Origin: Bacteroidales bacterium CF
Lineage (GTDB): Bacteria > Bacteroidota > Bacteroidia > Bacteroidales > UBA932
Reading direction: 5' to 3'
Assembly (NCBI GenBank): GCA_000473305.1
Contig: CP006772.1
Location: 1,736,001 to 1,800,000 of the forward strand
Length of the DNA: 64,000 bases
Position numbers and translations under genes: made by a program. A model generated the notes under the pieces. It saw nothing but the letters and a program-made list of their open reading frames with translations, had not been told where the DNA came from and made no database searches. Below are positions 1-8,832 of the stretch, one piece after another; the first letter of the stretch is position 1, and each line of letters opens with the position of its first letter.

Positions 1-2
1 CC

Positions 3-368
3 AAAAGTGGTAAATGTGGAAGTGACTTGACCATTGCTGATTATTGGGGTGTTGCCAGTCATCATCCAGAGTGGGACGATGATAAGGGTACATCCCTTGT
101 TTTAGTTAACACTATACGTGGATGTCGTTTCTTTGACAACTTACATCCCATATATACTGAGACTACTTATTTTGAAGGATTCTTTGGTAACCCTTCCATA
201 GAAAACAGTATAACTGAGAATCGGTATGTTTCTGTCTTTTGGAGTTCGTTTCGAAAAGAAGGATTTAAGTATGCCAATAAAATATTGAGGAAGAGTTCTC
301 CATTATTAAGTAGATTTTTATTTAAAATCAACAGAATTTATATTGGTATAAAAAGATTTTTAACATAA
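3..368 (+). CDS. C-terminal part of a coenzyme F420 hydrogenase/dehydrogenase beta-subunit family protein (5' end outside window)
   Basis: The reading frame is open from base 3 and runs in from outside the window, so an apparent TTG start at 27 is internal. The visible residues include GKCGSDLTIADYWGV and DDDKGTSLVLVNT, which I recognise from the C-terminal half of the F420 hydrogenase/dehydrogenase beta-subunit family. Members of this family with Fe-S cysteines are common in bacterial polysaccharide clusters, where their exact redox role is not settled. Only about 120 of an expected 380-430 residues are present. It reads in the same direction as the polysaccharide genes that follow. Family assignment is fairly sure; function in the locus is not. 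Confidence 0.75.
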   Translation, partial: KSGKCGSDLTIADYWGVASHHPEWDDDKGTSLVLVNTIRGCRFFDNLHPIYTETTYFEGFFGNPSIENSITENRYVSVFWSSFRKEGFKYANKILRKSSPLLSRFLFKINRIYIGIKRFLT

Positions 369-540
369 ACATGCAATATACAAGACTATTGTAAAGACAG
401 CAACGCAACCCCACTCATGTGTTAAAAAGAGAAACAGTTAATAGTAGAGTCAGAAGACTTATTGTTACAAAGTTGTCCCATTACAATACTTCTATAAACC
501 CAGACCACTTGCGGAGCAAATAATTAGTATTTAATTTTAC
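369..540. other. Short intergenic stretch with no recognisable gene
   Basis: I see no open frame, terminator or repeat here. It separates the F420-hydrogenase-like gene from an IS3 remnant and may itself be part of that decayed element. Confidence 0.4.
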
Positions 541-1000
541 GCAAAAGGAAAAGTTACGGGAAAAAGAGAACCTTATTCAGCCTTATTCAAAGCCAGGGTG
601 GCAATCGAGGCAATAAAAGAAAAAAAGACATTACGGGAGTTGTCGGAGAGGTTCAATGTAAGCATAATGACAATAAGCAAATTGAAGGGCAATTTTTTGG
701 AGAACAGTACAAAGGTTTTAAGAACGGACAGTCGGCAACTGATGACAAAGAGAAGGAAATAGAGCATATGCACACCAAGATCGGACAATTGACAATAGAA
801 CGCATTTTTTCGTAAACGCCTGTATGAAAACCAGTTTAAATTAGGTTTAAGACAACATCTGGATTGAGCGATTCTGGAAAACTATCAAACAGGAGCACTT
901 CTATCTAAATCCGGCTAATGACGGTATGAAACTCTACGTTGGAATAAAAGACTATGTCAATTTCTATAATCACAAAAGTGCCCATCAGGGAATCGGTAGG
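541..1000 (+). pseudogene. Degraded IS3-family transposase (orfA and orfB remnants)
   Basis: Two pieces of an IS3-type element are readable. From about 551, KVTGKREPYSA followed by FKARVAIEAIKEKKTLRELS resembles the OrfA helix-turn-helix region of the YSAEFKAKVALEAIKGEKT type. It then shifts frame into KEKEIEHMHTKIGQLTIER, the end of OrfA. From 851 to 1000, DNIWIERFWKTIKQEH and LNPANDG plus YVNFYNHKSAHQ match the C-terminal part of an IS3 OrfB integrase-type transposase around its last catalytic Glu. The central part of OrfB is missing and there are frameshifts and stops, so it cannot be functional. It marks past rearrangement at this end of the polysaccharide locus. Confidence 0.75.
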
Positions 1001-1019
1001 GTAAGGCTAGTGTAAAAAT

Positions 1020-1354
1020 ATGAAAAAGCAGCTTAGAAATAAAAATATTCAAAACAGTTCAATTAACTTAAACTCCTCAAGGTGGTTTAAATTAATGGAA
1101 TATTATTTCTTGGCCGGAGAGAAAGGTGAAGATCTCGATTTTATAATATATATAACTGATAGAGCCTGTTATAACCTTCGCTATTCCGTTGATTCCTCAA
1201 AAGTACAGAAAGTATTGGTTTGGGAATCTGATCAGCAATTTGAAGAAGGAATTATAATATTGTGAGGTTCTATCTTGAGAATCATACTTAGAAGGAGAAT
1301 ATTACTTGTGGAGAGTATGAAAAATATTACAAATTAATATACATAAACAGATAG
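1020..1354 (+). pseudogene. rmlB: 3' remnant of dTDP-glucose 4,6-dehydratase (rmlB-like)
   Basis: The 81-residue frame 1020-1265 contains ITDRACYNLRYSVDSSKVQK then WESDQQFEEGI, a diverged copy of the RmlB C-terminus ([26 protein letters not shown]..FEEGI). After a stop, another frame reads RFYLENHT, stop, KENITCGEYEKYYK, matching the normal RmlB ending (WYLDN..W..NITSGEYEKYYE). So this is the last third of rmlB with at least one frameshift and one stop. RmlB makes dTDP-4-keto-6-deoxyglucose, the substrate of the FdtA-type enzymes that follow. A working copy must therefore exist elsewhere if the pathway is active. Confidence 0.8.
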
Positions 1355-1358
1355 CCTT

Positions 1359-1769
1359 ATGACTATAGCCGAATGTAAATTAATAGATCTTCCAAAATTC
1401 TTGGATTCAAGAGGAAATCTATCTTTTGTTGAGAACTACACTCATGTCCCTTTTGAAATTATAAGGGCCTATTGGATATACGATGTTCCTGGTGGAGAAA
1501 AGCGAGATGGTCATGCATATAAAGAAAATCAAGAATTCATTATTGCTTTGTCTGGGGCTTTCGATGTTACTGTGGATGATGGAAAAAATAAAAAAACCTT
1601 CTCACTCAATCGTTCATACAATGGCCTATATATACCAAAGGGCCTTTGGCGTGAGTTGGATAATTTCTCCACAAATGCCTTTGCTATGATACTATCATCG
1701 ACTAAGTTTGATTTGAATGATTACATATTAGATTATCAAGTATTTAAAGCATTACAAAATTATGAGTAA
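1359..1769 (+). CDS. FdtA/QdtA-type dTDP-4-keto-6-deoxyhexose 3,4-ketoisomerase, copy 1 (altered HxH)
   Basis: The 136-residue single cupin matches the FdtA/QdtA (WxcM-like C-terminal) sugar 3,4-ketoisomerase family, which converts dTDP-4-keto-6-deoxyglucose to the 3-keto isomer before 3-amination. DSRGNLSFVE (16-25) and IYDVPGGEKRDGHAYK (40-55) are the usual cupin signatures. Family members normally carry RG.HAHK, a two-His motif used in catalysis. Here it reads RDGHAYK, so the second His is Tyr54, while the next gene keeps HAH. The gene overlaps the next start by 8 bases, implying translational coupling. It may be an inactive or specialised partner of copy 2. Confidence 0.85.
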   Translation: MTIAECKLIDLPKFLDSRGNLSFVENYTHVPFEIIRAYWIYDVPGGEKRDGHAYKENQEFIIALSGAFDVTVDDGKNKKTFSLNRSYNGLYIPKGLWRELDNFSTNAFAMILSSTKFDLNDYILDYQVFKALQNYE

Positions 1770-2187
1770 GTTTAATGTGTTCGACTGCTCAATAATTGAG
1801 TTAGACAAACATCATAGCATAAGGAAAGGGAACTTAACAGTGATTGAAAATGGTGTAACATTGCCGTTTGATGTAAAGCGGGTTTATTACATATACGATG
1901 TTCCTGGTGGTGAGAGTCGTGGTGCCCATGCGCATAAGGATCTCAGCCAGTTTGTGGTAGCAGCTTCCGGTTCTTTCCGGGTTACGCTAGATGACGGCAA
2001 GTGCAAAAGAAGCTTCTTTTTGAATCGCCCCTATCTAGGCCTTTATGTGAAACCTGGGATCTGGCGAGATTTGGATGACTTTTCATCAGGAGCTGTTTGT
2101 ATGGTATTAGCTAGTGAAATCTATAAGGAAGACGATTATTTAAGGAGTTATGAAGAATTTATTAGGTATAGTAACGAAAACTCATGA
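1762..2187 (+). CDS. FdtA/QdtA-type dTDP-4-keto-6-deoxyhexose 3,4-ketoisomerase, copy 2
   Basis: This 141-residue cupin is a clear paralogue of the preceding protein, sharing IYDVPGG, the LDDGK..SFFLNRPYLGLYV core and the WRDLDDFSSGA segment. It has the full SRGAHAHK motif (His56, His58), so it is the better candidate for an active 3,4-ketoisomerase on dTDP-4-keto-6-deoxyhexose. It starts inside the end of copy 1, and its stop overlaps the ATG of the acyltransferase, so the three form one tight operon. Whether the product has gluco (Qui3N) or galacto (Fuc3N) configuration cannot be read from the sequence. Confidence 0.88.
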   Translation: MSKFNVFDCSIIELDKHHSIRKGNLTVIENGVTLPFDVKRVYYIYDVPGGESRGAHAHKDLSQFVVAASGSFRVTLDDGKCKRSFFLNRPYLGLYVKPGIWRDLDDFSSGAVCMVLASEIYKEDDYLRSYEEFIRYSNENS

Positions 2188-2858
2188 ATAAAATCCATCC
2201 AACAACCATAATTGGCAAAAATGTCTTTATAGGTGATAATAATGAAATTGGGCCTTATTCCATTATTGAAGATGATGTTATCATTGGCAATAATAATTAT
2301 ATCGGTTCCCATGTAGTAATTGGATGCCAACCAACTGATACCAAGAACATTAAACACGATCAATCTTCTAACATTATAATAGGGAACAATAATATTATTA
2401 GGGAGTATTGCCTTGTGGAGAAACCTTGTTATGAAGACAAAACACTCATTAAACATAACACATTTTTAATGCAAGGAGTTCATGTTTCTCACGATTGCAT
2501 TATTGATGACTATGCTGTTATTACTAATCAAACGGTGTTAGGCGGGATTGCTAAGATTTTAGAGGGTGCAAATGTCGGTATGGGTGTAACAATAAATCAA
2601 TACACTATTATCGGGCAATATTCAATTGCTGCTACAAACTCGGCAGTCATGAGAAACATCCGACCTTTTTCCAGATATATTCCAAACAAACCCAAGAGTG
2701 TCAATTACTATGCGATTAAGAAATATAATTTTGCAGAATATGTTGACGAGATAGTTGCATACGTGATGGAAAATGCAAAAGTAACCTCGCCAAAATTGGT
2801 CGAAATAATAAATATTTTTGATAATTGGGTGGCTAAATATGGCCATGAAACTTACTAA
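2184..2858 (+). CDS. LpxA-like hexapeptide-repeat acyltransferase
   Basis: The 224-residue protein starts with left-handed beta-helix hexapeptide repeats (IHPTTIIGKNVFIGDNNEIG, VIIGNNNYIG, NIIIGNNNIIREY) to about residue 165 and ends with a helical tail, the LpxA layout. HVSHDCIID places a likely catalytic His at 103, matching the HxxHD of LpxA-type enzymes. Next to two FdtA-like genes, the best guess is N-acylation of the 3-amino sugar, analogous to FdtC/QdtC, although the fold is closer to UDP-GlcNAc O-acyltransferases. The start overlaps the preceding stop by four bases. Confidence 0.8.
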   Translation: MNKIHPTTIIGKNVFIGDNNEIGPYSIIEDDVIIGNNNYIGSHVVIGCQPTDTKNIKHDQSSNIIIGNNNIIREYCLVEKPCYEDKTLIKHNTFLMQGVHVSHDCIIDDYAVITNQTVLGGIAKILEGANVGMGVTINQYTIIGQYSIAATNSAVMRNIRPFSRYIPNKPKSVNYYAIKKYNFAEYVDEIVAYVMENAKVTSPKLVEIINIFDNWVAKYGHETY

Positions 2859-3079
2859 TAACATATACCATTTTCTTTAACAAAACTATGCTCTATGAAT
2901 GTTCCATTTTTTGCTATCCAAAGGCTTATTTCAACACAGTATTAAATATTTTTCATTGATATCAACGAGGCTAGAACAGATTCATTTATAGACTATTCGA
3001 AGACGGGATGCTGTCCTAATTATGAAAACCCAATTGTCATTTACGCAGAATTATTTACAGTGCCAGAAAATTATAGACA
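2859..3079 (+). other. Intergenic stretch, possibly remnant of an unidentified gene
   Basis: This 220-bp gap holds a frame of about 45 codons just before 3080, reading FIDINEARTDSF then NYENPIVIYAELFTVPENY. It looks protein-like but has no start and is closed by a stop. I cannot assign it to a family. No terminator is evident, so it may be the tail of a decayed gene inside the operon. Confidence 0.3.
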
Positions 3080-4195
3080 ATGGATAAGTTGACTCCAAAG
3101 ATTGCAATCATTACACATTCGTTACGGTATAATTATGGTGGAATTATGCAGAACTATGCACTTCAGCAGGTGCTAAAAGACTTAGGCTATTTGCCAATCA
3201 CCCTAAGGTTGCGGAGGAAAGATTCTATCATCCATGGAATTAATGTTCGGGTCAAAAAGAAAATTTTCCAATTATTGCATATAAAGTATAATCCTTTAAC
3301 TCCTGAAGATATTGATATTCTATGTTGTAATACCGATTTGTTTATTAACAAGTATATAAACCTGTCTCCTCGAATGGGAAGTATTAACAAACATTGGGTA
3401 AAAAAGCAGCATTTTGATGGTTTTGTTATTGGGAGCGATCAGGTTCTTCATCCATCCTCATATCCGGACATAGAAGAGGTATATCTGAATTTCGTACATA
3501 ATGATTATAAACTTATGTATGCTGCTTCATTTGGTGTTGAAGATTGGAGATACAATGAGTTACAAACTAAAAAATGCAGAGTTTTAATCAAGAAGTTCCG
3601 TGCAGTCTCTGTCAGGGAAAATACTGGGATGCAACATATGCAGCATTACTTTGGAATAGATTCCATAGTAGTAATGGATCCGACATTGTTGTTAGATGAT
3701 CGAAAATATTTTCAATTTATCCAAAAACGAGGAGAGCATTTAGGGGTTGTAACATATATTTTGGACCCAAATGAGACAAAAAAGTCTATAATTAATACTG
3801 TTTCTAAAGTATTATCTCTTTCCATATATAATGCAAACAATGAAAAGATGGATGATAATAATGCTCCATTGTGTGATCGCGTTACTATAAGTGTGGAAAA
3901 ATGGTTGACAGCAATATGTAATGCCGACTTTGTGATTACTGACTCATACCATGGGACATTATTTGCAATAATCTTCAAAAAACAATTCATTGCTATAGGA
4001 AATAAAAAGCGAGGATTAGATCGATTTATTACGATTTTAGACCGATTAAAAATGAGAGGACGCTTGATAAATGATATATCAGAATTGTCACAATCACTAT
4101 TTGAAGATATAATTGACTATGACTACGTAGAAACATTTCTGTCAGAATTTAGAAGAGAATCAAAAGATTTTTTAAAACAAAACCTGCCCATATAG
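3080..4195 (+). CDS. Polysaccharide pyruvyl transferase family protein
   Basis: The 371-residue protein has the landmarks of the polysaccharide pyruvyl transferase (CsaB/WcaK-like) family. These are an N-terminal Rossmann-like start IAIITHSLRYNYGGIMQNYALQ, GFVIGSDQVLHP around residue 117, the VMDPTLLL segment, and the C-terminal nucleotide-binding signature FVITDSYHGTLFAIIF. These enzymes transfer pyruvate from phosphoenolpyruvate to a sugar residue as a ketal, adding negative charge to the polymer. It sits one base after a tag stop and before a GT4 gene, inside the same operon. Confidence 0.88.
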   Translation: MDKLTPKIAIITHSLRYNYGGIMQNYALQQVLKDLGYLPITLRLRRKDSIIHGINVRVKKKIFQLLHIKYNPLTPEDIDILCCNTDLFINKYINLSPRMGSINKHWVKKQHFDGFVIGSDQVLHPSSYPDIEEVYLNFVHNDYKLMYAASFGVEDWRYNELQTKKCRVLIKKFRAVSVRENTGMQHMQHYFGIDSIVVMDPTLLLDDRKYFQFIQKRGEHLGVVTYILDPNETKKSIINTVSKVLSLSIYNANNEKMDDNNAPLCDRVTISVEKWLTAICNADFVITDSYHGTLFAIIFKKQFIAIGNKKRGLDRFITILDRLKMRGRLINDISELSQSLFEDIIDYDYVETFLSEFRRESKDFLKQNLPI

Positions 4196-4196
4196 T

Positions 4197-5405
4197 ATGG
4201 TTATAATTGAGATTAATACTGTCAATTACGGTAGTACAGGTAATATTATGCATCAAATCGCAGAACTAGCAAGATTGCGAGGTGATAAAGTTATCACATG
4301 TGTTCCTGATAGTAGATCTTGTGCTATGTATAAGTGTCTTGATGAAATTTTATTTGGCAATCGTTGGTTGCGAAATATAAGCGCGATATGTGCAAAGTTC
4401 ACTGGATTGCACGAATTTCTATATGTAATCGAAACATGGAGTTTATTGAGACAAATAAAAAATATCAAACCAGATCTTATACACCTACATAATCTACATG
4501 GAAATTATATTAATCTGGCAATGCTCTTTCGATACATAAAAAAACATAACATTAAAGTAGTTTGGACACTTCACGATTGTTGGTCGTTCACTGGTCACTG
4601 CCCTTACTTCGATATGTCTCAATGCTTTAAGTGGCGAACTGATTGCTTTGAATGCCCTAGTCATAAAGAGTATCCATCATGTATGGTGGATGACTCAAAA
4701 AGGATGTATAGTCTGAAGAAGAAATGGTTCCTTGGCATAAAAAACATGACATTAGTGGCTCCTTCAAAATGGATGGAGAACCTTATACCTCAATCTTTTT
4801 TAAAGGATTACCCTGTCGCGCAAATAAATAATGGTATTGATATAGAAGTGTTTTATCCAACTGAGAGTGATACTAGGAAGAAGTATAAGTGCAAAGATAA
4901 ATACATCATCATTGGAGTTGCCTTCGCTTGGGGAGAGAGAAAAGGGCTAGATGTGTTTGTTGAATTGGCAAATCGATTGGACGAGAAATTCCAAATAGTA
5001 TTGGTTGGAACGAGTCAGGATGTGGATGCCATCTTGCCCAAAAACATTATTTCGATTCATCGAACTCTAAACCAAAATGAACTTGTTGAAATATATACTG
5101 CTGCAGACTTGTTTGTAAATCCTACTCGTGAAGAATTGTTCGGTCTTGTAAATGTTGAAGCATTAGCATGTGGAACCCCTGTATTAACATTCCGCAGTGG
5201 AGGAAGTCCTGAAGTAATTGATGAAACCTGTGGGGTTGTTGTTGATAAAAATGACATTGATGCTATGGAAAAAGAAGTAAAACGTATCTGTTTTGAAAAG
5301 CCGTTTTCTATTGAAGCGTGCCGAAAAAGAGCATTAATGTTTAATAAGAACAATGAATTTCACAGCTATGTGGATTTGTTTCATAATTTAAACATATTAA
5401 CATGA
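4197..5405 (+). CDS. Glycosyltransferase family 4 (WcaC-like)
   Basis: The 402-residue GT-B enzyme has the GT4 C-terminal signature REELFGLVNVEALACGTPVL with the E-x7-E pair and a following GGSPEVI loop. The N-terminal half has HLHNLHGNYIN and a cysteine-rich HDCWSFTGHCPYF region, with later cysteines in CFKWRTDCFECPS, typical of WcaC-like transferases in capsule loci. It should transfer a sugar from a nucleotide donor to the growing lipid-linked repeat unit on the cytoplasmic face. Donor and linkage cannot be told. Its stop overlaps the next start (ATGA). Confidence 0.88.
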   Translation: MVIIEINTVNYGSTGNIMHQIAELARLRGDKVITCVPDSRSCAMYKCLDEILFGNRWLRNISAICAKFTGLHEFLYVIETWSLLRQIKNIKPDLIHLHNLHGNYINLAMLFRYIKKHNIKVVWTLHDCWSFTGHCPYFDMSQCFKWRTDCFECPSHKEYPSCMVDDSKRMYSLKKKWFLGIKNMTLVAPSKWMENLIPQSFLKDYPVAQINNGIDIEVFYPTESDTRKKYKCKDKYIIIGVAFAWGERKGLDVFVELANRLDEKFQIVLVGTSQDVDAILPKNIISIHRTLNQNELVEIYTAADLFVNPTREELFGLVNVEALACGTPVLTFRSGGSPEVIDETCGVVVDKNDIDAMEKEVKRICFEKPFSIEACRKRALMFNKNNEFHSYVDLFHNLNILT

Positions 5406-6652
5406 GATTTAAAGCAAAAATAACTGATAAGGAAACTTCTTGGGATTATAAGATAAGTTTTTATGTGGTATTTTACTTCTTTGCAGAAATTGCAAATGCG
5501 ACTATAAAAACGGTGTTCCCAATTCCAGATAGCTTATGGGCACCTCTTAGTGCTTTGTGGGGTGTTGTAATTATTTTCCTCATGCTTAGAAGTATTAAGT
5601 TTGTTTATAAAAGATCTTCTACTATCATAATAAACTCGTTATATCTGTTTATTTTTATTTATTCTTTGAGCTTAGCCATGATCCTTTTAAGGGAAGAACC
5701 TTTACAGGCATTTTGGCGAGGGACTGTGCTTATGACATTTGCTTGGTGGATTCCTGTTGGAGTTTCTGCTTGTTCAGTTAAGAACAAACAGATATTATAT
5801 GATGTTTTCTTGAAGTGGAGTTATCCAATGAGTATTTTATTGTTTGCATGTGTGTTTTTCAGACGGTCAGATGGACTTATGCCAGGTGAAACAGAATACA
5901 ATATGTTTTTTGGATTTCATATTGTTGTACCAGCACTATTTCATATTAACGAGTTTTACAGGTCGCATAATAAAAAAATTCTGTTTTTTTTTATTTTTGA
6001 ACTTCTTTTAATAATAATATATGCAAATAGAGGATCCTTGCTCCCATTTGCTTTTTATTTCTTTTACAAATATGCATTACAGCCTAATGTTTCTTCAATA
6101 ATTCGCGTTTGGAAGTCTAGCATTCTCCTTTTTTCGGTTTTCCTTGTAGTGGTTTTTTCGCATGGCATAACAAATGTAATTTCCTCTCTGGCAGAAGAAT
6201 TGAATATCAAAAGTCGAACATTAGCGATGATAGAGGAAGGCAATATATTAAATCCTACAGGCCGAGATCAATTATCTGATATTTCATGGAATATGATTAT
6301 GGAGAAGCCTATATTAGGATGGGGATTAGGAGGAGAATACTATAGAATAGCTGAAGAACTCGGACAACAGACAATTGGTGAAACAAAGGTAGCATTTACC
6401 CCACATAATGGTTTATTGGAATTCCTAATCAGTTTTGGCTTGTTAGGAGGAAGTATCGCATGTTTGTTGTTTATCATTCCAGCATTACGAATCAATATAA
6501 TTAAAGACACATACTGTGCATATTTGATTTTGATTTTTAGTTCTGCCTTCTTAATCCCTGGTATTATATCTGCCGATGGTCTTTTAGTTAAACCTGGGGC
6601 TGCTATATATCTATATCTCTTTTATACATACAAAAGAAATAGCACTTATTAA
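5402..6652 (+). CDS. Wzy-like O-antigen/capsule polymerase
   Basis: The 416-residue protein is strongly hydrophobic with roughly ten to twelve predicted membrane helices. Its long periplasmic-type loop near residues 285-335 reads NPTGRDQLSDISWNMIMEKPILGWGLG and then TPHNGLLEFLISFGLLG. That combination (a GRD..W.......P..G.G motif followed by HN..LE) marks the O-antigen ligase/polymerase (Wzy_C) superfamily. In a repeat-unit locus without another polymerase this is most likely the Wzy that links repeat units in the periplasm. A ligase role cannot be excluded from sequence alone. Confidence 0.82.
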   Translation: MRFKAKITDKETSWDYKISFYVVFYFFAEIANATIKTVFPIPDSLWAPLSALWGVVIIFLMLRSIKFVYKRSSTIIINSLYLFIFIYSLSLAMILLREEPLQAFWRGTVLMTFAWWIPVGVSACSVKNKQILYDVFLKWSYPMSILLFACVFFRRSDGLMPGETEYNMFFGFHIVVPALFHINEFYRSHNKKILFFFIFELLLIIIYANRGSLLPFAFYFFYKYALQPNVSSIIRVWKSSILLFSVFLVVVFSHGITNVISSLAEELNIKSRTLAMIEEGNILNPTGRDQLSDISWNMIMEKPILGWGLGGEYYRIAEELGQQTIGETKVAFTPHNGLLEFLISFGLLGGSIACLLFIIPALRINIIKDTYCAYLILIFSSAFLIPGIISADGLLVKPGAAIYLYLFYTYKRNSTY

Positions 6653-6658
6653 TCAGAT

Positions 6659-7888
6659 ATGAATATATTAATTGTATATTGTGGCCACGACACAAACACA
6701 AGTGCCAATGGTGTATGTGTGTGGAATATTGCAAAAGAGTTAAAGTCTCGAGGGCATGAAATCTGGGTAATCTGGCAATACGAGAACGACAAATTGACTG
6801 AATTCATAGATAAAGGTATACATTGCTATGGTATTCGGGAGTCATGGTATTATAAAGCAACAAAATTTTTTAGCCGCCATAGAAATGTATTTTACGACAC
6901 TGTATATAGAACAATTAGCCTTTTGAGATTTATATATGTCATACCATATTATCCAAATATCTCTCCTGTAATTGCTATGAAGTGTCGCAAGTTAGCCAAG
7001 AAGATCGTTGATAATGCGAATATTGATAAGGTCCTAGGAATATATTTACCATATGATGCAATTAGCACCTCAATAGCATTAAAACTGAGATATAAAGAAC
7101 GTCTTCATGTTACTAATTACCATTTGGATTTAATTTCTTCGCCTATCAATACCAATATGCTAATTCGAAAATTTAAGGTATGGAAAGGGAATATAGCATT
7201 AAAGCGAGAATTTAAAATTGTTGATCAAATATTGCTACCCGAATCTTTTTATGGTCACATCAAATGTGATAAGATAAAATATGTAGGCTTTCCTTTGTTT
7301 CTTCCGAATCCACAAATCGAACCCTACGAATTCACATTTCCAAAAGATTGTATCAATGTGTCCTATATTGGCTCTTTAGATAGTGTGAATAGAAATCCAA
7401 ATTATATTCTAAATTTGATATTCCGTTGTTCTGTTGAATTTGGAAAAAAAATAATGGTTCATATCTGGGGAGGGCTGGCTGACGAAGAGACTATTGCAAC
7501 AATACAGAAATATGAAAATGTGATTTATTATGGTGTGGTTGAAAATAAGTTTGTTCGTTGTTTATTGGAGAACAGCGATATTCTATTGAATGTATCTAAT
7601 GCTGTTACCTATAATATGATTCCTAGCAAGATTTTTCAGATGTTCTCCACTCATAAACCAATTATAAACGTAGTAAAACACCCCGAGGATTGTTCAATAC
7701 GATACTTCAGCAAATACCCCAATTCGATAAACATAAGAGAGTATAGGCATACTAATGACAAGAATGTTCAAGAGCTTAATAACTGGATTGATATGATGGG
7801 AAATTCCGTTACTAAAGTTGACGAAAGCCTATTTATTAAAAGTACTCCCCAATATATTTGTAATTTGATTGATGGAAGGGATTGTTAG
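6659..7888 (+). CDS. Putative glycosyltransferase, GT4-like fold
   Basis: The 409-residue protein begins MNILIVYCGHDTNTSANGVCVWNIAKELKSRGHEIWVI, a typical GT-B opening with a glycine loop. Its later half has VSYIGSLDSVNRNPNYIL and a C-terminal NMIPSKIFQMFSTHKPII segment of the kind seen in divergent GT4 enzymes where the usual E-x7-E is weak. It follows wzy by six bases. The fold call is reasonable; donor, acceptor and exact family are unknown. Confidence 0.65.
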   Translation: MNILIVYCGHDTNTSANGVCVWNIAKELKSRGHEIWVIWQYENDKLTEFIDKGIHCYGIRESWYYKATKFFSRHRNVFYDTVYRTISLLRFIYVIPYYPNISPVIAMKCRKLAKKIVDNANIDKVLGIYLPYDAISTSIALKLRYKERLHVTNYHLDLISSPINTNMLIRKFKVWKGNIALKREFKIVDQILLPESFYGHIKCDKIKYVGFPLFLPNPQIEPYEFTFPKDCINVSYIGSLDSVNRNPNYILNLIFRCSVEFGKKIMVHIWGGLADEETIATIQKYENVIYYGVVENKFVRCLLENSDILLNVSNAVTYNMIPSKIFQMFSTHKPIINVVKHPEDCSIRYFSKYPNSINIREYRHTNDKNVQELNNWIDMMGNSVTKVDESLFIKSTPQYICNLIDGRDC

Positions 7889-7915
7889 AATGTTTTCAAA
7901 CAATAATATAGCACT

Positions 7916-8830
7916 ATGTATTTGGACCAAACAAAATTATTTAGAAAAATAGTACGGCTCATTAACACAAACTTTCCAATAATGATGGCCAAATTAAGGT
8001 TCAGGATATTGTTTCACAGAAAACTGGATCTCAAAAATCCAAAAGACTTGAATGAAAAAATTCTATTTCTTTCATTATATACCGACACGTCAAAATGGGC
8101 AGAATGTGCTGACAAGTACTCTGTTCGAAAATATATAGTGAATTGTGGTTTGTCAGAAATTTTAGTGGATCTTTATGGTAAGTGGGACAAACCAGAAGAT
8201 ATAGATTGGTCTATTTTACCGAATTCTTTTGTGTTGAAAACAAATAATGGATGTGGTACAGTCTTGCTTGTTGATAACAAGTCAAAGCTGGATTTGAAGG
8301 TAACAACTATCCTTTTGAGAGAATGGTTAGATCGAGATATTAGTAATGAAACAGCTGAATTCCACTACCGAAGAATTAAGCCCTGCATAATTGCTGAGGA
8401 AATGTTGATTCCATCAGGATTTGATGAAAAAATATCATCTACAATAATTGATTATAAAATCTGGTGTTTTAATGGCAAAGTGGATTCAATACTAGTTTGT
8501 TCAAATCGGAGACCTGATGGTTGCGATTTATCGGTTTATGATTCAGAGTGGAACTATTATCCAGAAGCTTCTGTTTTTGATAAACATCATCAAGAGCGAA
8601 AGTTCCCTGTCCCAAAACCAGCCAAATTGGAACTAATGCTTGAAGTGGCTGAAACCCTTTCTACTGGGTTTCCTGAGGTAAGAGTAGATTTATATTACAT
8701 TAACGATAGGATATATTTTGGAGAGATGACATTCACATCATTTGGCGGGACTATGACATATTATTCGCCAAATCAACTATTGAAGATGGGGCAGAAGATA
8801 GATTTATCGACAGTAAAAAAAACTCGTTAG
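7916..8830 (+). CDS. TupA-like ATP-grasp protein
   Basis: The 304-residue protein resembles TupA-like ATP-grasp proteins. DLKNPKDLNEKILFLSLYT near the N-terminus, FVLKTNNGCGTVLLV as the ATP-binding strand-loop (about 105-119), IAEEMLIP, the DYKIWCFNGK segment and VRVDLYYINDRIYFGEMTF support this. TupA was named for teichuronopeptide synthesis, and members are frequent in capsule loci where they are thought to attach an amino acid or peptide through an amide. Here it could decorate a uronic acid or amino sugar of the repeat unit. It ends three bases before the next gene. Confidence 0.82.
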   Translation: MYLDQTKLFRKIVRLINTNFPIMMAKLRFRILFHRKLDLKNPKDLNEKILFLSLYTDTSKWAECADKYSVRKYIVNCGLSEILVDLYGKWDKPEDIDWSILPNSFVLKTNNGCGTVLLVDNKSKLDLKVTTILLREWLDRDISNETAEFHYRRIKPCIIAEEMLIPSGFDEKISSTIIDYKIWCFNGKVDSILVCSNRRPDGCDLSVYDSEWNYYPEASVFDKHHQERKFPVPKPAKLELMLEVAETLSTGFPEVRVDLYYINDRIYFGEMTFTSFGGTMTYYSPNQLLKMGQKIDLSTVKKTR

Positions 8831-8832
8831 AA

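Noticed and set aside
573-788. Minus-strand 71-residue frame as a gene
   Set aside because: It lies opposite the readable IS3 orfA remnant and has no family features.
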